NCBI RefSeq assembly: GCF_040412425.1
Contig: NC_089768.1
Coordinates: 637,001-701,000 of the forward strand
Direction: 5' to 3'
From: Macrobrachium rosenbergii
Lineage: Eukaryota; Arthropoda; Malacostraca; Decapoda; Palaemonidae
Length of the DNA stretch: 64,000 nt
Within the stretch, counting starts at the first letter, position 1. Every line of letters begins with the position of its first letter. Below the pieces are notes generated by a model. The model had not been told where the DNA came from. It searched no databases and saw only the letters and a program-made list of their open reading frames with translations. Below are positions 43,080 through 54,578 of the stretch, in pieces. A program made the translations under genes and the position numbers.

Positions 43080-45160
43080 AGCAGCCATCACATAGCCAAG
43101 GAAAAAAGGTTCCAAGGGCCTGTGGGCAAGACCGAAGGAAGAAGACAAGAGTGTGGTCTAAGAGACCACGTCTTGGTTCCAGACTGACAGAAACTTCCAG
43201 AATGCGAGGGATGGACCAAGCCATCGACTTTGTGAGCTCTCGGGTGGAAGGTACCATTATCGTCGTCGTCAGCTGCCGAGTACCTCCCTTGATCGCTTCA
43301 CGAAGTCAGGAGGAAGATGTGTCCTTAGACACTTCTTCCTTGGGAGAAAGAGTACTAGCGAAAACGTTGACGACATCTAGGTCAGGAATGTCAAGCCTTT
43401 CAGAAAGTACCACAGCTCCCAATAGGACAAAGTAACAAATGATCTGGATCATCGACACAAAGTCCAAGGAGGAGGGGAACAAGAAGGACTCAAACCCAAC
43501 AGTAGATGCCAATGGATTCGGAGTCCACCTACAACATCCAAGAAGGAGTCAAGGTATGATCTCCATCCCTGTTCTTCCATCTTCTACACCAAGGCCGGAG
43601 TAAGATGAGAGATGGTCCTAAGAGGGCATATCTCTATCCAATGACTCTAGTAAGGCGCGTGCAGAGCACAGACAGGAACCCTCAACGAGTCACATGCCAC
43701 CCAGGGAACAGTTCCCTGGGACAGCATGACTGAAGAAGCTTCTCGTCCGTAGCTAAATCTCGACTGAGGAGAAGGAGGCTACTTCAGATAGAAGACTAGG
43801 TTGCAAGGGCCTACATTCTTCACAAATGAAAGGGAGAGAAGAAACCCTCGGCGGAGAAGACGAGGAAGTCCAGACTTGAAGAGCGACTCTGACCTGAGAA
43901 GAAGTTCCATCAACGACACCTTCAACGAAGATGGATCCAGTCCCTGGGACAGTGTTGCAGAGGACTTCAAGGGATATCCAGCTATATCTGTTGCCGCTCG
44001 GCAAGAAAGCCTATGCTTGCAAGAAAAGCTGGAAGGTCTCCCGGTCCTGAACACACGGGGATGTACTGCCTCAAGAACCGTTTCTTGTGTGGCTGCTACA
44101 GGAGGTTGGGTCAAGCGGAACTCTTCTCGATGCCTCGGCTATCAGGTCGGATGAAGGCGAAGTCTTCAAGTATTTGTCTGTAACTTGGGGTGAGCAATGT
44201 TTGTGAACCCCTACCGAAACGGACAAACAAGGAGGGAGAAAACGTAGATAACAAGTTTTCCCCAAAAAGACAGCATGCTCACTGTAGCGGCCCCTGGTCT
44301 GGTATGGAGGAGCGAGAAAAACTACTGACTTGTTGTGCAGGGCGGCAACAGAAGGATGGTAGGGATTCTCAGTCGAGCAGTCTCTACACGAATCTTCGTG
44401 AAGAAAAGAGTGAGCAGCACGTTCCGTCCTGATCACTCAAACCCAATGCCAGGCTTGCCTGCCAATACATCCCCACCAGGTTAATTGAGCTGTCGAGTGT
44501 GCAATAGAACAACACTCGAGTACCTGCAATTGTCGACATGAAACAGGAGGAAAAAACGATTACCTCTTGTTTGTCGACAAATGCCACTACTGTGGTTTTG
44601 TTGTTCAATGAAACCAGTGAGTGCCGCAAAACTCATCCTGAATTCTCGGACAGCCAAAAGGCTGCCCTGAGCCCAGGATGGTGATGAGAAGGTACGAATC
44701 GTCTTGGTCACGCACCTTCAAGACAAGGTCTCACCAGTGTGCACCTATTCCTCAATCAGTGAATCTGCAAGTAGACAATATGTGAGGGGAATATGTAAGC
44801 ATGTTCAAAGGTTCCTTCAATCAAGCATTAGTCTAACTCCTTCCTCATACTTCGAAGAGGAAAGGACGGAGGAATGGAAGCAGACTTCCATTCTCCACCA
44901 TGGGGAAGCTTCTGCAAGATGACAGGGCACTGAGCCAATTAGCTCTAGCCGAGCTGGCATTTCCTGAATCGGGAGCACGGGAGAGGAGGCGGGATGGAAG
45001 TTCGATGGAAAGAATTGCCGAGACCTAAGGGAAATGGATACTTCTCTTGAAGGAATCCATTCCCAGGTTTCGGCAATGTTGCTGCCAGTTCCAGAAATTC
45101 GATAAGTATCATTTCGTCCAGGCATCAGCAGTTGCAATCTTCTTCTGAAGCCTAGGACTT
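43080..45160 (-). pseudogene. B2 pol: YR and RNase H remnants, RT palm deleted
   Basis: Collinear with B1 13480-15560. RNase H is readable at 44629-44560 (LNNKTTVVAFVDKQEVIVFS) and the pol N-terminus at 45110-45020 (AETWEWIPSREVSISL). As in B1, only about 330 bp separate these, with no RT active-site motif. The YR C-terminal blocks near 43100-43250 are shifted. A 173-codon plus-strand frame at 42914-43435 is the antisense of YR. Confidence 0.65.
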
Positions 45161-45199
45161 CTTAGCTAAGGAGCTGAGGGGGGCTGGCTTGAACTCAGG

Positions 45200-45421
45200 T
45201 CAAGTTGAGATGACTGTGACCCAAAGGTCTTGGCCATTGTCCAAAGGACAAGGCAGTGCCCTGGTACGAACCTTGATTACCGAGGTATCTGGCAAATCTC
45301 TGAAAGAGAAAGGCAGAACTAAGTAATGGTTCGTTCCTAAGGGCCGAGAGCCAACTCGGGGCTTATGAAACTGGAGATCCAATTGGGACAAAGTCCTTCT
45401 TAGCACCAGAATTGCCCAAAA
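45200..45421 (-). pseudogene. B2 gag-like region, part next to pol
   Basis: Matches B1 15610-15830. It is the downstream end of gag (the LRNEPLL-type block) and is cut by A3 at 45422. The remainder resumes at 50120. Confidence 0.5.
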
Positions 45422-45735
45422 ATGACATTTTTATAATAAAATAGTTTTATATATGCTTCTTAATAATTACACAGCTATAGTTTCTACTTTCGCGGCCAGC
45501 TCAAATTGAAATTCCATTAGGTAGCGCCTTTGTTTTGAGTGTAGGTATGTTGCCCCGCCCACATTTTATGGAAGAATAGGTGAACTTAGCTAAGGAGCTC
45601 AATTTATTTATGCTCTATGTCCATGAGAGGGGAGGAGGGGACCCTCGATCATGTAATTATTTGGTAAATATAAAACTTTATTTTATTATAAAATGTCATT
45701 TTTATATATGTAACTTACCAAATAATTACACAGCT
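45422..45735 (-). repeat. A3 3' ITR plus ICR
   Basis: ITR text 'acagctatagtttctacttt' is mirrored at 50065-50095. The ICR holds 'aaaactttattttattataa' (complement of the left end) joined to 'tttttatatatgtaacttac' (complement of the right end at 50100-50119). Confidence 0.87.
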
Positions 45736-46280
45736 GAATCCCACATTGAGTGGGGTGGGATGAATGGACATATATATACTACCCAAAAACTACTTGATAT
45801 GGGGGTAATTTGGGATAGCAAATTAGCTAGCATCTTGGAATGCTTGTTGAAACAATTACCTGGCGAGGGAGCAACAAAGACGGGTACTGCCTCTGGTCGT
45901 TTTGCTCCTCTCGACCTGTAGAGGTGTGGCGGTAGAGCCAAGAATCACCTCTACTGAGTGGGTGCTTTTGAAAAGCGTCAAGTCAATCGCAGGTTGCCAA
46001 AGCTAAAAATCCAATGGGTCACATAATGATATGGGATTGCCTTGCCCTGGGCAAAGTACAATAGAATAAATTTAAGACCAGATAAAATTAACCTTACACC
46101 ATACAACCTTTTATCCAAAACCATAAAAACCATTTGATGACACTGAAGATCAGTGTACATCAAACTTCCCAAAAAAGTTATAACTGCCCTTATTCAAGGA
46201 GAGTGGATAGAGGAAAAAAAAAAAATACCGATTTTCCTATCCTTCATCCCCAATACCATGCCAGCTTCTTTGGAATGGAC

Positions 46281-47070
46281 CTAAAGTACTGCATTTTTCA
46301 TACACTGTCTCAACACCGTTAAATAATCATGGCAAAACAATGACTTGCACCTCCAAAAAGTTGTTTGTAAAATCGAAGAGAGAACAGGTTTCCAATTTCT
46401 TAAAGCCAAAGACGTTGCCACAGCTCTTATTTCATGAGCCTTTACTTTGCACAAGGGAAGTAAATCATCTTGAATTCCACTAATGTGCTTCCATAAATTA
46501 CGGATCTTAAAAGAATGACAGCATTCTTGGACAAAGGACACCTGGGATTTTTAACGAACACAAAGATTAGGGGTTCCGAACCTCTAAGGTTTTTGGTTCT
46601 CTCAAGGTATACTCCATAGAGTTCTTACTGGGCAGAGGACATTCTCTTGCTTCCCTGGGCCTAATACTTCTGAGAGGCTCTTGATAAAAAAAAGGAGCGA
46701 GGCCAAGGATTAGCAGGATCCTTTTGGCCAAAAATTCTAAAGTTAATGAGTATACTGCATTGCCTTTTGAGAAGCCTATCCTTTTGTCAATGGCATGAAG
46801 TTCACTGGCTTTTTGGCTGTGGCAATTGCCACCAAGAATAATGTCTTCTTGAAAAAGATGAAAGAGACTGAACTGTCTCGGTTCAAACAGTGGACCTAAA
46901 AAGCCAGTTGAGGACCACGTCCAAATTCCAAGAGACTTTCCATGCCTTTTAACAAATTGCTTACTGGTGTTGAAATGTTTAATTAAATCAGTTATGTCTT
47001 GGTTGGAAGACAGGTCTAATCATCTATGTTTAAACACTGAACTCAGCATCGCTCTCTAACCTTTGATTTC
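46281..47070 (-). pseudogene. A3 tyrosine recombinase
   Basis: Segment 46541-46281 retains CKVKAHEIRAVATSLAL (His-x-x-Arg) and LQTTFWRCKSLFCHDYL (Tyr). Near 46800 the Arg block reads ATAKKASELHAIDK across a one-base shift, with Lys where the catalytic Arg is expected. CPVRA-type and NLDVVL-type blocks are also shifted. Domain order matches A4. Confidence 0.8.
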
Positions 47071-47079
47071 CATTGCTCT

Positions 47080-49790
47080 CTTTTCCAGAAGGGCTGAAAC
47101 TTCTCCCACTAGGGCAGAAAACTTCTCTGAGTTTACTGAGTAGGCTGGAAGATGATTGGAGAGGTTACTAATGGAGATTTTTTCTCAAAGGGGGATTGTA
47201 TAACTTTCTTAAAACTTTCAGTACCCACGGTTCCACATTTCTCTTCTCCCATGCTGGCCAGAAATGTGACAGTCTTGCTCCCACTGGGACATGGAGGACC
47301 AAGTCTCATTTCTGATGTTAGACTTGAATGGTTTCTAGATGGTTTGGAGGTTCCAGGTTGGTTCTCGGACGGGACTGTGACAGCCTCTACCTCCTCGAAA
47401 GGGATGTTGTTGCAGTGGTGAAACGACGTCCTAGTAGTTGCAGTAGAGGTTGTTCTTAATGTCCAAAATCACCCCATCTCTTGGTGGATTGAGTGATGAG
47501 ATCTTGGGTAGACTTCTGAAGATCGACTGAAATTCGATCTATTACATCTTGAGGAAAAAGGTTATCCTTGACTAAAGGCGCAAATAGAAGATAAGGAACG
47601 TTCTGACTTGGAGTGACACCTTTTCAGCTGCAAACGAGCACCACAAATCTGGAAGCTTCTTGAGTACTCCCGTAGTATAGATGGTAGCTAGCTCTACTGC
47701 TCCATCTCTAACAGCTCTATAACTGCATCCCAAAACACCCAGCCAGTCCGATCAGAGTCGTTTTCTTGAAGTGATGCACAGTCTTCATCTTCTTAGTCAA
47801 GGCTCCTATAGTCCAGTCTAAGAAACTAAAATTTTCAAATACTTTAAAAACATCTTTGAGAAAGTGGTCCAATTCAGAGGATGAAAAAGAATCTTGCTGA
47901 AGCGAAGGCCTAACTATTTGAACAGAAGCATCGATAATACTGGAGAAGTCTCCTTGAGAGGGAGCAGCGCCTCCCAGTGACGGAGCTTGGCATTGCATAA
48001 GCCTGATAGTTCTGTCTTACCAAGCTGAAGGAGGAGAACAGAAAACTGCCTTCTTGGCTTTCCTTTTCTCTGCAAGCCAGGCATCCATACGGGCCGAAAC
48101 TTTCTCTGAAGACGAAGACAACACCAGGCGTGGAAGTCTGGTGGTACCTGGAGACTGACGATGCCGAGGTAACCTGAACCCGGCGATAAGGAATGATATT
48201 CGGGAGAAGGACGACGGGTAGCAGACCAGGAAAAACCTGAGTAGAGCCCGAGTAATGAGAGGTGGGTTGCTCCTCTTCTACAGGATCTTCATCAGACAAA
48301 ACAGGAGATCCTGGAGGTTCTGATACAGGGTCCTGTGCGGTGTCCTGTACCGCTGGAGTTGGTTTCTCAAGAAGGCTCAACACTTTGTCAAGCCGAGTTG
48401 AAGCGGCGCCAAAGAAGGGTCTATAGGGACTGAAGGAAATTCTTGCTGAGAGGTCACGACCGCATGAGAAGAAGGGTTGATTGAAGATCCACCTCTACGA
48501 CTGGGCGCATGGATGATATGAGCCCACCCGAAAAAAGAAAGCAAAAGTCCTGTCCGTGGACGCTTGAAAGCTTCGCCAATTGATGGGCGCTCTGGAGACT
48601 CCGTTCCCGGCTCCGAGGGGGCCAACACTGGCTCTTCCGCTTGGAAGCTGGGATTTCCTCTAACAGGTAAGGTTGGAGCAGTGCGCTCAGGTGATGGGCG
48701 CTCCGTTATCTGGTGTGCGCTCAAACGATGATGGGCGCTGGATCTTGGGCGTTCGGACTTTGGGCGCTCTGAAGGAGAAAGGTTGGATCCTGAATTCGTG
48801 CAGCCTGTGAACTGGCGTTTTTAACATTGTCTGGGCGTTTTTTTTAGCGAGAAAGAGAGCGAGAATCTCTTGTCGTGAAGCCCAGAAACTACAAGACGAA
48901 AGAGGCTATGATCTCTCTCAGCTGCTCACTTACAAGGCGGGGAGAATCGGAGTCCATAGAAGCGCCTAGCCTTTTCAGTGGTCTAGATACATGAGAGAAA
49001 CGGTCACTGCGTCTCTTAGATGTGGGTGAGTCTGATCCACTTGAAGAAAGAGTGTACTGTCACGTATCCATCCTAATACCTTTCCAACAGTATTCATCCG
49101 CTGTCTGGGATCGGTGGACAACGGGTTCGGATGAGGCATTCTGCTCGTCAAACCCCACCGACCTCCCTTGGACTGTCAGTTTGCTTCCTCCCATGTTTGC
49201 AAGGGAGTTTAGCAGGACCTTGGTCTAGGAGCATCGGTGGGGAAAACAGCCACCCCTCCACTGACACATCACTTGACACAACACTATTAAATTTGTCCAT
49301 TAGGACTTTCACAGAATTCCCAATTTGGGACACAGTATTAACATGTAAATTAAATTTCTGGTCTACCCGTGCTTCTAAGCTGGCAATGGCATTGGGTTCA
49401 GCAGAATAAGAATTAGGTACAGGAGTGATGGGAAAAGCTGGAGGGCTGGAAATGGGAGAAAAAAATGTCACAGGCGTCGAAGGGATAGGTAAAACATCAA
49501 TATCTTCCCTTGAAGAATGGCCCATACTAGCAGAAGCCTTAGCTTCAGCCCTAGCTGTAGCTTTCCTAATTCTGTCCCTTTTCAATTTGTCTAAATGAGA
49601 CTGCAAAGTTTTCCATTTACCCTGATTCCAGTCTTTACATTCAATCACAAGTCAAATCAGGGAACAAATTTGTTCCCCCTTGCACAAGTACAAGAAATTG
49701 TATGTTGGTCGTATTTACTTTGATCTGAGTCTAGTTTGCAGCCTTTGCTGCAGTACCTAAAGCTGGATAAACTAGAAAACAGACATAATG
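47080..49790 (-). pseudogene. A3 pol N-terminus and gag-like ORF (frameshifted)
   Basis: The pol N-terminus (WVLKVLK-type text) lies at about 47300-47100. Gag C-terminal pieces are at 47998-47717 (APSLGGAAPSQGDFSSIIDA, FSFLDWTIGALTKK) and 48383-47910 (PSSVTGRRCSLSRR in a shifted frame). The variable region is at 48840-48380, with 'gatgggcgct' repeats. Segment 49648-49148 holds KDWNQGKWKTLQSHLDKLKR and SLEARVDQKFNLHVNTVSQI, like A1. The N-terminal Cys motif near 49780-49650 is present only in pieces. Confidence 0.75.
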
Positions 49791-49969
49791 TTCAAAATTC
49801 CAAATGAATAAATACCACTCAAATTGTCCAAAAACTAGCTAAAAATAGCTGCTCTACCAACAAAAGAGTACTTCACCAAAGACGATCTCCCACATTCTGA
49901 AAATGAAAACGAGAGCTGCTAATAAAATGGTGTTCAGTCATTAACCGCAGAAACGAATTGAGCTCCTTA

Positions 49970-50119
49970 GCTAGAACCACCCTATTCTTCCCCCGAAAGT
50001 GGGCGGGCAACATACCTACACTCAAAACAAAAGAGCGCTACTGCGAATTTCGAATTTTGAGCTGCCGCGTAAGTAGAAACTATAGCTGTGTAATTATTTG
50101 GTAAGTTACATATATAAAA
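49970..50119 (-). repeat. A3 5' ITR
   Basis: 'cgtaagtagaaactatagct' and 'gtgtaattatttggtaagtt' complement the left ITR. Ends 'acatatataaaa' and is followed by B2 'actgcattcggc'. Confidence 0.87.
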
Positions 50120-51349
50120 AACTGCATTCGGCAAGACCCTCCGAGGCAAGAAGAATTTGTACTCTGTCAAGGCAGGGGAGAAGCTTGGTGTCTTGACATG
50201 AATGAACTCCTTCGAAGAAAAGAATTCATCAGGTCGAGAACGCTATCGAAAGCCAGGACCGTGGCGGTCCCCAACACTCTCGGCCCCTCAGGAACTGCAA
50301 GGGTTGCGAGTGATGAAGATTATTCATTGGGGGAGCCACAGTCCTGTCCCAGGGATCCTCACGCCGATTCGTCGGTGCGAAGTTCTCCAAAAACACGGGG
50401 GCGATCGCAAATTGAAGAGGAAGACCCTTGCTGTTTCCGAAGCATGAAACTCCTGTACCTCTCCCCTTGGAGGGAGACCTTGACAGATCCTATAAAACCC
50501 CTCTTCAGCTACCTGGTTATACTACAAGAGAATTGGAGGACCGACACCCAAAGCATGCCAGGCAGCCGAACTCCAAAGACAAATTCGTTGGAGCTCTCTC
50601 TGTCCGTCCCGCGCCTCTCAGAACAACTGAGAGGAAAAGAGAACAGGTGAGGAGAAAGAGTACCCCTACCTGTCCTGCCAGTAAGACTAGCAGGAGAGGC
50701 GGACCATGAGCGATAATCAACCGAAGGAGATTACTGCCACATGGGGGTAAGAGAGTGCTTGTGCTGTGGCAAAGCACTTTCCTGAGCAGAAAGTTGACTC
50801 GAACAGAGCCGAGAACCTGATTCGGAAGAAACAAGTGGGACCGAGCCGAGCTGCACTGAATGTGACCCAGACTGGGTGGTATGCGGTGGACTGGGAGGCA
50901 GGCGGGGCGAGCTGAGCCGAGCTGAGCAGAGCCAGGGGCAATCAAGGCAAGCCAATTGCGTGAACACAACCGGAACTGGACAGGGCGGAACTAACTCATC
51001 TGCTATGGACTATTGCTAGTTTCCCGAACTCTTAACTCCTTCGAGGCAGAGGCCCCTCAAGAAGAAGGTTCAAACAGGAATTCTGCTATCCTGCATGCTC
51101 GTGCCCTAAGGTTCAAGACAAGAGGATGAATCCCGGCCAAGCAACCAAAGTAGCTGAGGACTCAAGCGACCCACGAGACCCGAAAATCAGGAGCGGCTGC
51201 TTTCAGTTTCCCAAAAAAACAGAAAAGAGCCAGGCACACAACCAGTCTTAGATGCAGACTTCTAAGACTGGCAACGAGGCCAGCAATGACAGCGATCGAT
51301 CCACATCAGATCCGAAAACACGTCTGCAACGCATGACAGCCAAAAGCAA
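50120..51349 (-). pseudogene. B2 gag-like region, distal part
   Basis: Homologous to B1 15836-17230, then to short pieces of B1 18540-18570 and 19370-19390, with the repeat-rich middle lost. No domain is recognisable and all frames are broken. The junction with B3 is at 51349/51350. Confidence 0.5.
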
Positions 51350-51680
51350 AATCACAATTTTTAAAAGTAAATTGTATTTTTCCTAACTATACAAACCTGA
51401 GGTCCTTTACATTAGGAATTACTTTCAGCGTAGGCCATTGAACTTTCAAACACGGCAGTTAACTATTGTCCAGGAGGCGAGAATACCGCCTGCATGGATG
51501 CAAACATTCCAATTTGCCTTTCAGCCCAGGTTTCAGATTGAGGGGTGGCATGAAATGTAACGTAAAGGACCTCGGGGTTTGTATAGTTACGAAAAATACA
51601 ATTTACTTTTAAAAATTGTAATTTGTTCCGACACGATATACAAACCGTCAGTCCTTTACATTAGGACGACTCCATGGTTA
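51350..51680 (-). repeat. B3 3' ITR plus ICR
   Basis: Starts 'aatcacaatttttaaaagta'. It is shorter than in B1/B2 because of small internal losses ('tttcaaacacggcagttaac'). The ICR is at about 51575-51670 with 'tgtatagttacgaaaaatac' and 'tttgttccgacacgatatac'. Confidence 0.83.
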
Positions 51681-52199
51681 GAGGGAGGAATCTGAGTGAG
51701 TCTCTATGAACTGACTAAAATTCACCACACCTTGTCTTCCCTTCCTGGTCGAGAAAGCGAGGAAGGGAAAACTGCCTCTGACAAAATGATCGGGTTGTAA
51801 GAAACACGGGATCAATTATCAGACTTCTGGGTCCCTTTGCAAGAAAGAGAAATTGTCAGTTCATGCAAAGTAGGCTAGGAAGAACTTGGAGTTGGTGACA
51901 CTAAGGCAATCACAAGCATTGGATTTGTCTTATTGTCATGGTCTCCTTCCCCACCTTGCAAGGGGGAGTGGGGTGGCTTCTATAAACCTGAACGGAAAAT
52001 AGAACGGGAGCTCCCGTTGAGTGCTTACCAGCATCAACTGCCAGATCCAGCATGTAACGGTACGTCCGCTCCCTGCCCCTGGGAAGAGAGCCGAGATGGG
52101 GAGAAAGAGGAGAGGCCAGTCACTCCACATTTCTTCTCCCAATCACAACCGTACATCTTAGGCGAGATGAAACCTGTCCTGTTAGAGGAGCCGGATAAG

Positions 52200-53860
52200 C
52201 TACACAACTTGTTGAGCAGCCACCACAGGACCCAAAGAAAAAGTGTCCAAGGACTTAGGGGCAACATCCCGGAGGTAGATGGAGGTGAAGGTGGTCTGTT
52301 GGGACCACATGCCTGCCTTCAGCACCTGCAGAACCAACAAGTTCTTCCAGAATGGGACGGACGGACCAATGCTGTGGGCTTCGTGAGCTCTTGAACGAAG
52401 GGTACTGGCGTCGTCTTCTCCAGCAGCAGAATATGCTATCCTTATCATCTCACGAAGCCAGAAACAGACCATGTTCTTGGACACTTCTTTCTTGGTCAAG
52501 CCAGTACTAACGAAAAGTCTTCGACACTCAGGCTGGAGACGTCGAGTTCTCTTCAGATAGCGCTGCAGCACTCTAACAGGACACAGTAGCATCTCGTCTG
52601 TTCATTACCTAAAAAGTCCTCTAGGGAGGGGATTGTGAAGGACTTGAACCATATGTCAGGGACCGAAAGATTCTGAGTCTTCGCTATGAAATCCAGAACA
52701 AATTCGAGCGTAACTGATCCCCATCCCCTCGAGTGTTTAACATTGAAGGAAAGTCCGTGTAGTTCGCAACTCTCTTCGTTGATGCCAGGGCCAGCAGGAA
52801 GACGGTCTTGAGGGTCAGATCCCTGTCTGATGACTCTCGTAAAGGCTCGTATGATGCAAGAGCCAGGCTCCTCAGAACGAGAGTCACATCCCACGTAGGG
52901 GGCCTGAGATCCCTGGGTGGGCAAGACCTTTCGAAGCTTCTCATCAGTAGGGAAATCTCGAAGGAGGAAGAGATGTCTACTCCTTTCAGCTGTAAGACTT
53001 GGCCGAGTGCAGCGAGGTAGCCTTTTACAGCTGAAACGGAGAGAAGCTTCTCTTGGCAAAGGAAGACAAGGAAGCCCGTGACCTGCTGAACAGTAACTCC
53101 GACCGGAGAGATACCCCTTCCACGACACCAACCAGAGAAGATGGACCACTTCTCCTGGTATACCGCTGTGGAGGATCGTCTGAGGTACCCGGCCATCTCC
53201 GTTGCTGTGCGACGCAAAAAGCCTCTCGCTCACAGGAGATGGTGGATAACCTCCAGCCGTGAAGACAAAAGGACTGCACTGGCTGGTGGTACTGCTCCAC
53301 GTGGGGTTGACACAGCAGGTTGGGCTAGGGGGGAGGTCTCTCTTGGTGCCACGGAGAGGAGAGCTAGCAGGTTGGTATACCAGAATCATTCTGAGATTCA
53401 GCATGATCATCGCTTGGCTGATCACTCTGCGAATCAGACAGAACGGAGGAAAGGCGTAGACGTCGAGGTTGTCCCACGGGTGCTGGAACACATCCTCCGC
53501 AGCAGCCCATAGGTCTGGCACGACAGAGCAGAAGACCTGGAGTTTTCTGTTGTGCCAGGTGGTGAACAGGTCGATGACTGGACGCACCCACAGGTCGAAT
53601 AGCCTTTCCGTGACTTCCGAGTGAAGGGACCATTCGGTCCCGATCACCTGATTCTGGCGGCTGAGCTTGTCTGCCATGACATTCCTCTTGCCTGGAATGT
53701 ACCTGGCTGACAGCTCTACTGAGTGAGCCATGGCCCACTCGTGCAACTGCATCGTCAACTGGTGGAGCACGAGGGATACTAGACCTCCCTGCTTTTTGAC
53801 GTATGCCACTACTGTGGTATTGTCACTCATGAGAACCGCAGCATGTCCGGAGGGGAGTAT
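52200..53860 (-). pseudogene. B3 RNase H (C-terminal) and tyrosine recombinase
   Basis: A 425-codon frame (53830-52553) starts with MSDNTTVVAYVKKQGG, runs through SARYIPGKRNVMADKLSRQN and LDVYAFPPFC, then leaves the true frame. The YR continues in segment 53217-52684 (VYQEKWSIFSGWCRGRGISP, VSAVKGYLAALGQVLQLKG, LALASTKRVANY with the Arg) and in 52592-52200 (LLCPVRVLQRYLKRTRR, LRSRAHEAHSIG, TTFTSIYLRDVA with the Tyr). The second basic residue of His-x-x-Arg reads His here (HEAH). At least two frameshifts are present. Confidence 0.82.
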
Positions 53861-54327
53861 GCAGGGATACAGTAAACACCCCGCATTCGCGGGGGATGCG
53901 TAGCGCAGCCCCCGCGAATAGCTAAAATCCGCAAATACTTAAAACCCTCTAAAAACACAAGAAAAAGCCTCTAAAAATGCTTATACCTGAGTATTTTAAT
54001 AGTTTTATCACAAAAATGACATTTTATAATAAAATGAAGTTTTATGTATACTTACCCAGTAATTACATTAGCTAAGAGTTTCTCTTGCCTCAGCAGCTTA
54101 AATTAAAAAATTCGTGGGTTAGGCTTCAATTTAGTGCAGGTGACTGGTCTCGCCCACTAACGAGAGTATTAGGAACTACTCGGCAAACATTTGTCGTTAT
54201 GTTTATGCTTTATGTCCATGCGGGGAGAGGGGGAGGGAGGGCTCCGTTTGTAATTACTGGGTAAGTATATATAAAACTTCATTTTATTATAAAAATGACA
54301 TTATGATAAAATAACTTTTCACTTATA

Positions 54328-54410
54328 CTTACCCGGTAGTTACATATAGCTGTCATCTTTGACGTCACGGCAGTATTTCAAATTTCGCGCTAGCGCTAGC
54401 GGTACGACAG
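54328..54410 (-). repeat. A4 3' ITR
   Basis: Holds a palindromic CRE-type octamer TGACGTCA (54360-54367) and the 12-bp palindrome GCTAGCGCTAGC (54389-54400). Inverted at 60112-60194. Confidence 0.92.
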
Positions 54411-54578
54411 TCTGATGCCCTTGATCAGGGCGCAGTACGACAAACAACAAAACGAGGGATCACCTAACATTACCATAAAACCAAATACCAAAAATTAAAA
54501 CTGGAAGATACTACCACACCATGTATCTCCAGACAACCTTAAAAAACAACAACCCCAACATCAAGGTGAAAATGTTAG

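Larger units (their letters stand above)
45422..50119 (-). mobile_element. DIRS-like element A3 inserted in B2, RT/RNase H deleted
   Basis: Left end 'atgacatttttataataaaa', right end 'ttggtaagttacatatataa', ICR at 45650-45735. The minus strand has gag (about 49790-47400) and YR (47060-46281), but between them the sequence jumps from YR N-terminal text ('aacctttgatttc' at 47060-47072) straight to pol N-terminal text ('attgctctcttttccagaag'). RT and RNase H, about 1.6 kb in A1, are absent. The B1 sequence near 15830-15850 gives the empty site. Confidence 0.9.
42181..51349 (-). mobile_element. DIRS-like element B2, split by A3; 5' ITR missing
   Basis: Left end, ITR and ICR at 42181-42530 are near-identical to B1. 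The interior follows B1 through 45421, is interrupted by A3 and resumes at 50120 ('aactgcattcggcaagaccc', B1 'aactgcgttcggcaagaccc' near 15837). B2 lacks most of B1's 16945-19340 repeat-rich part and stops in the leader at 'acgcatgacagcc', just where B1's 5' ITR begins. B3's left end follows directly. Confidence 0.83.
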
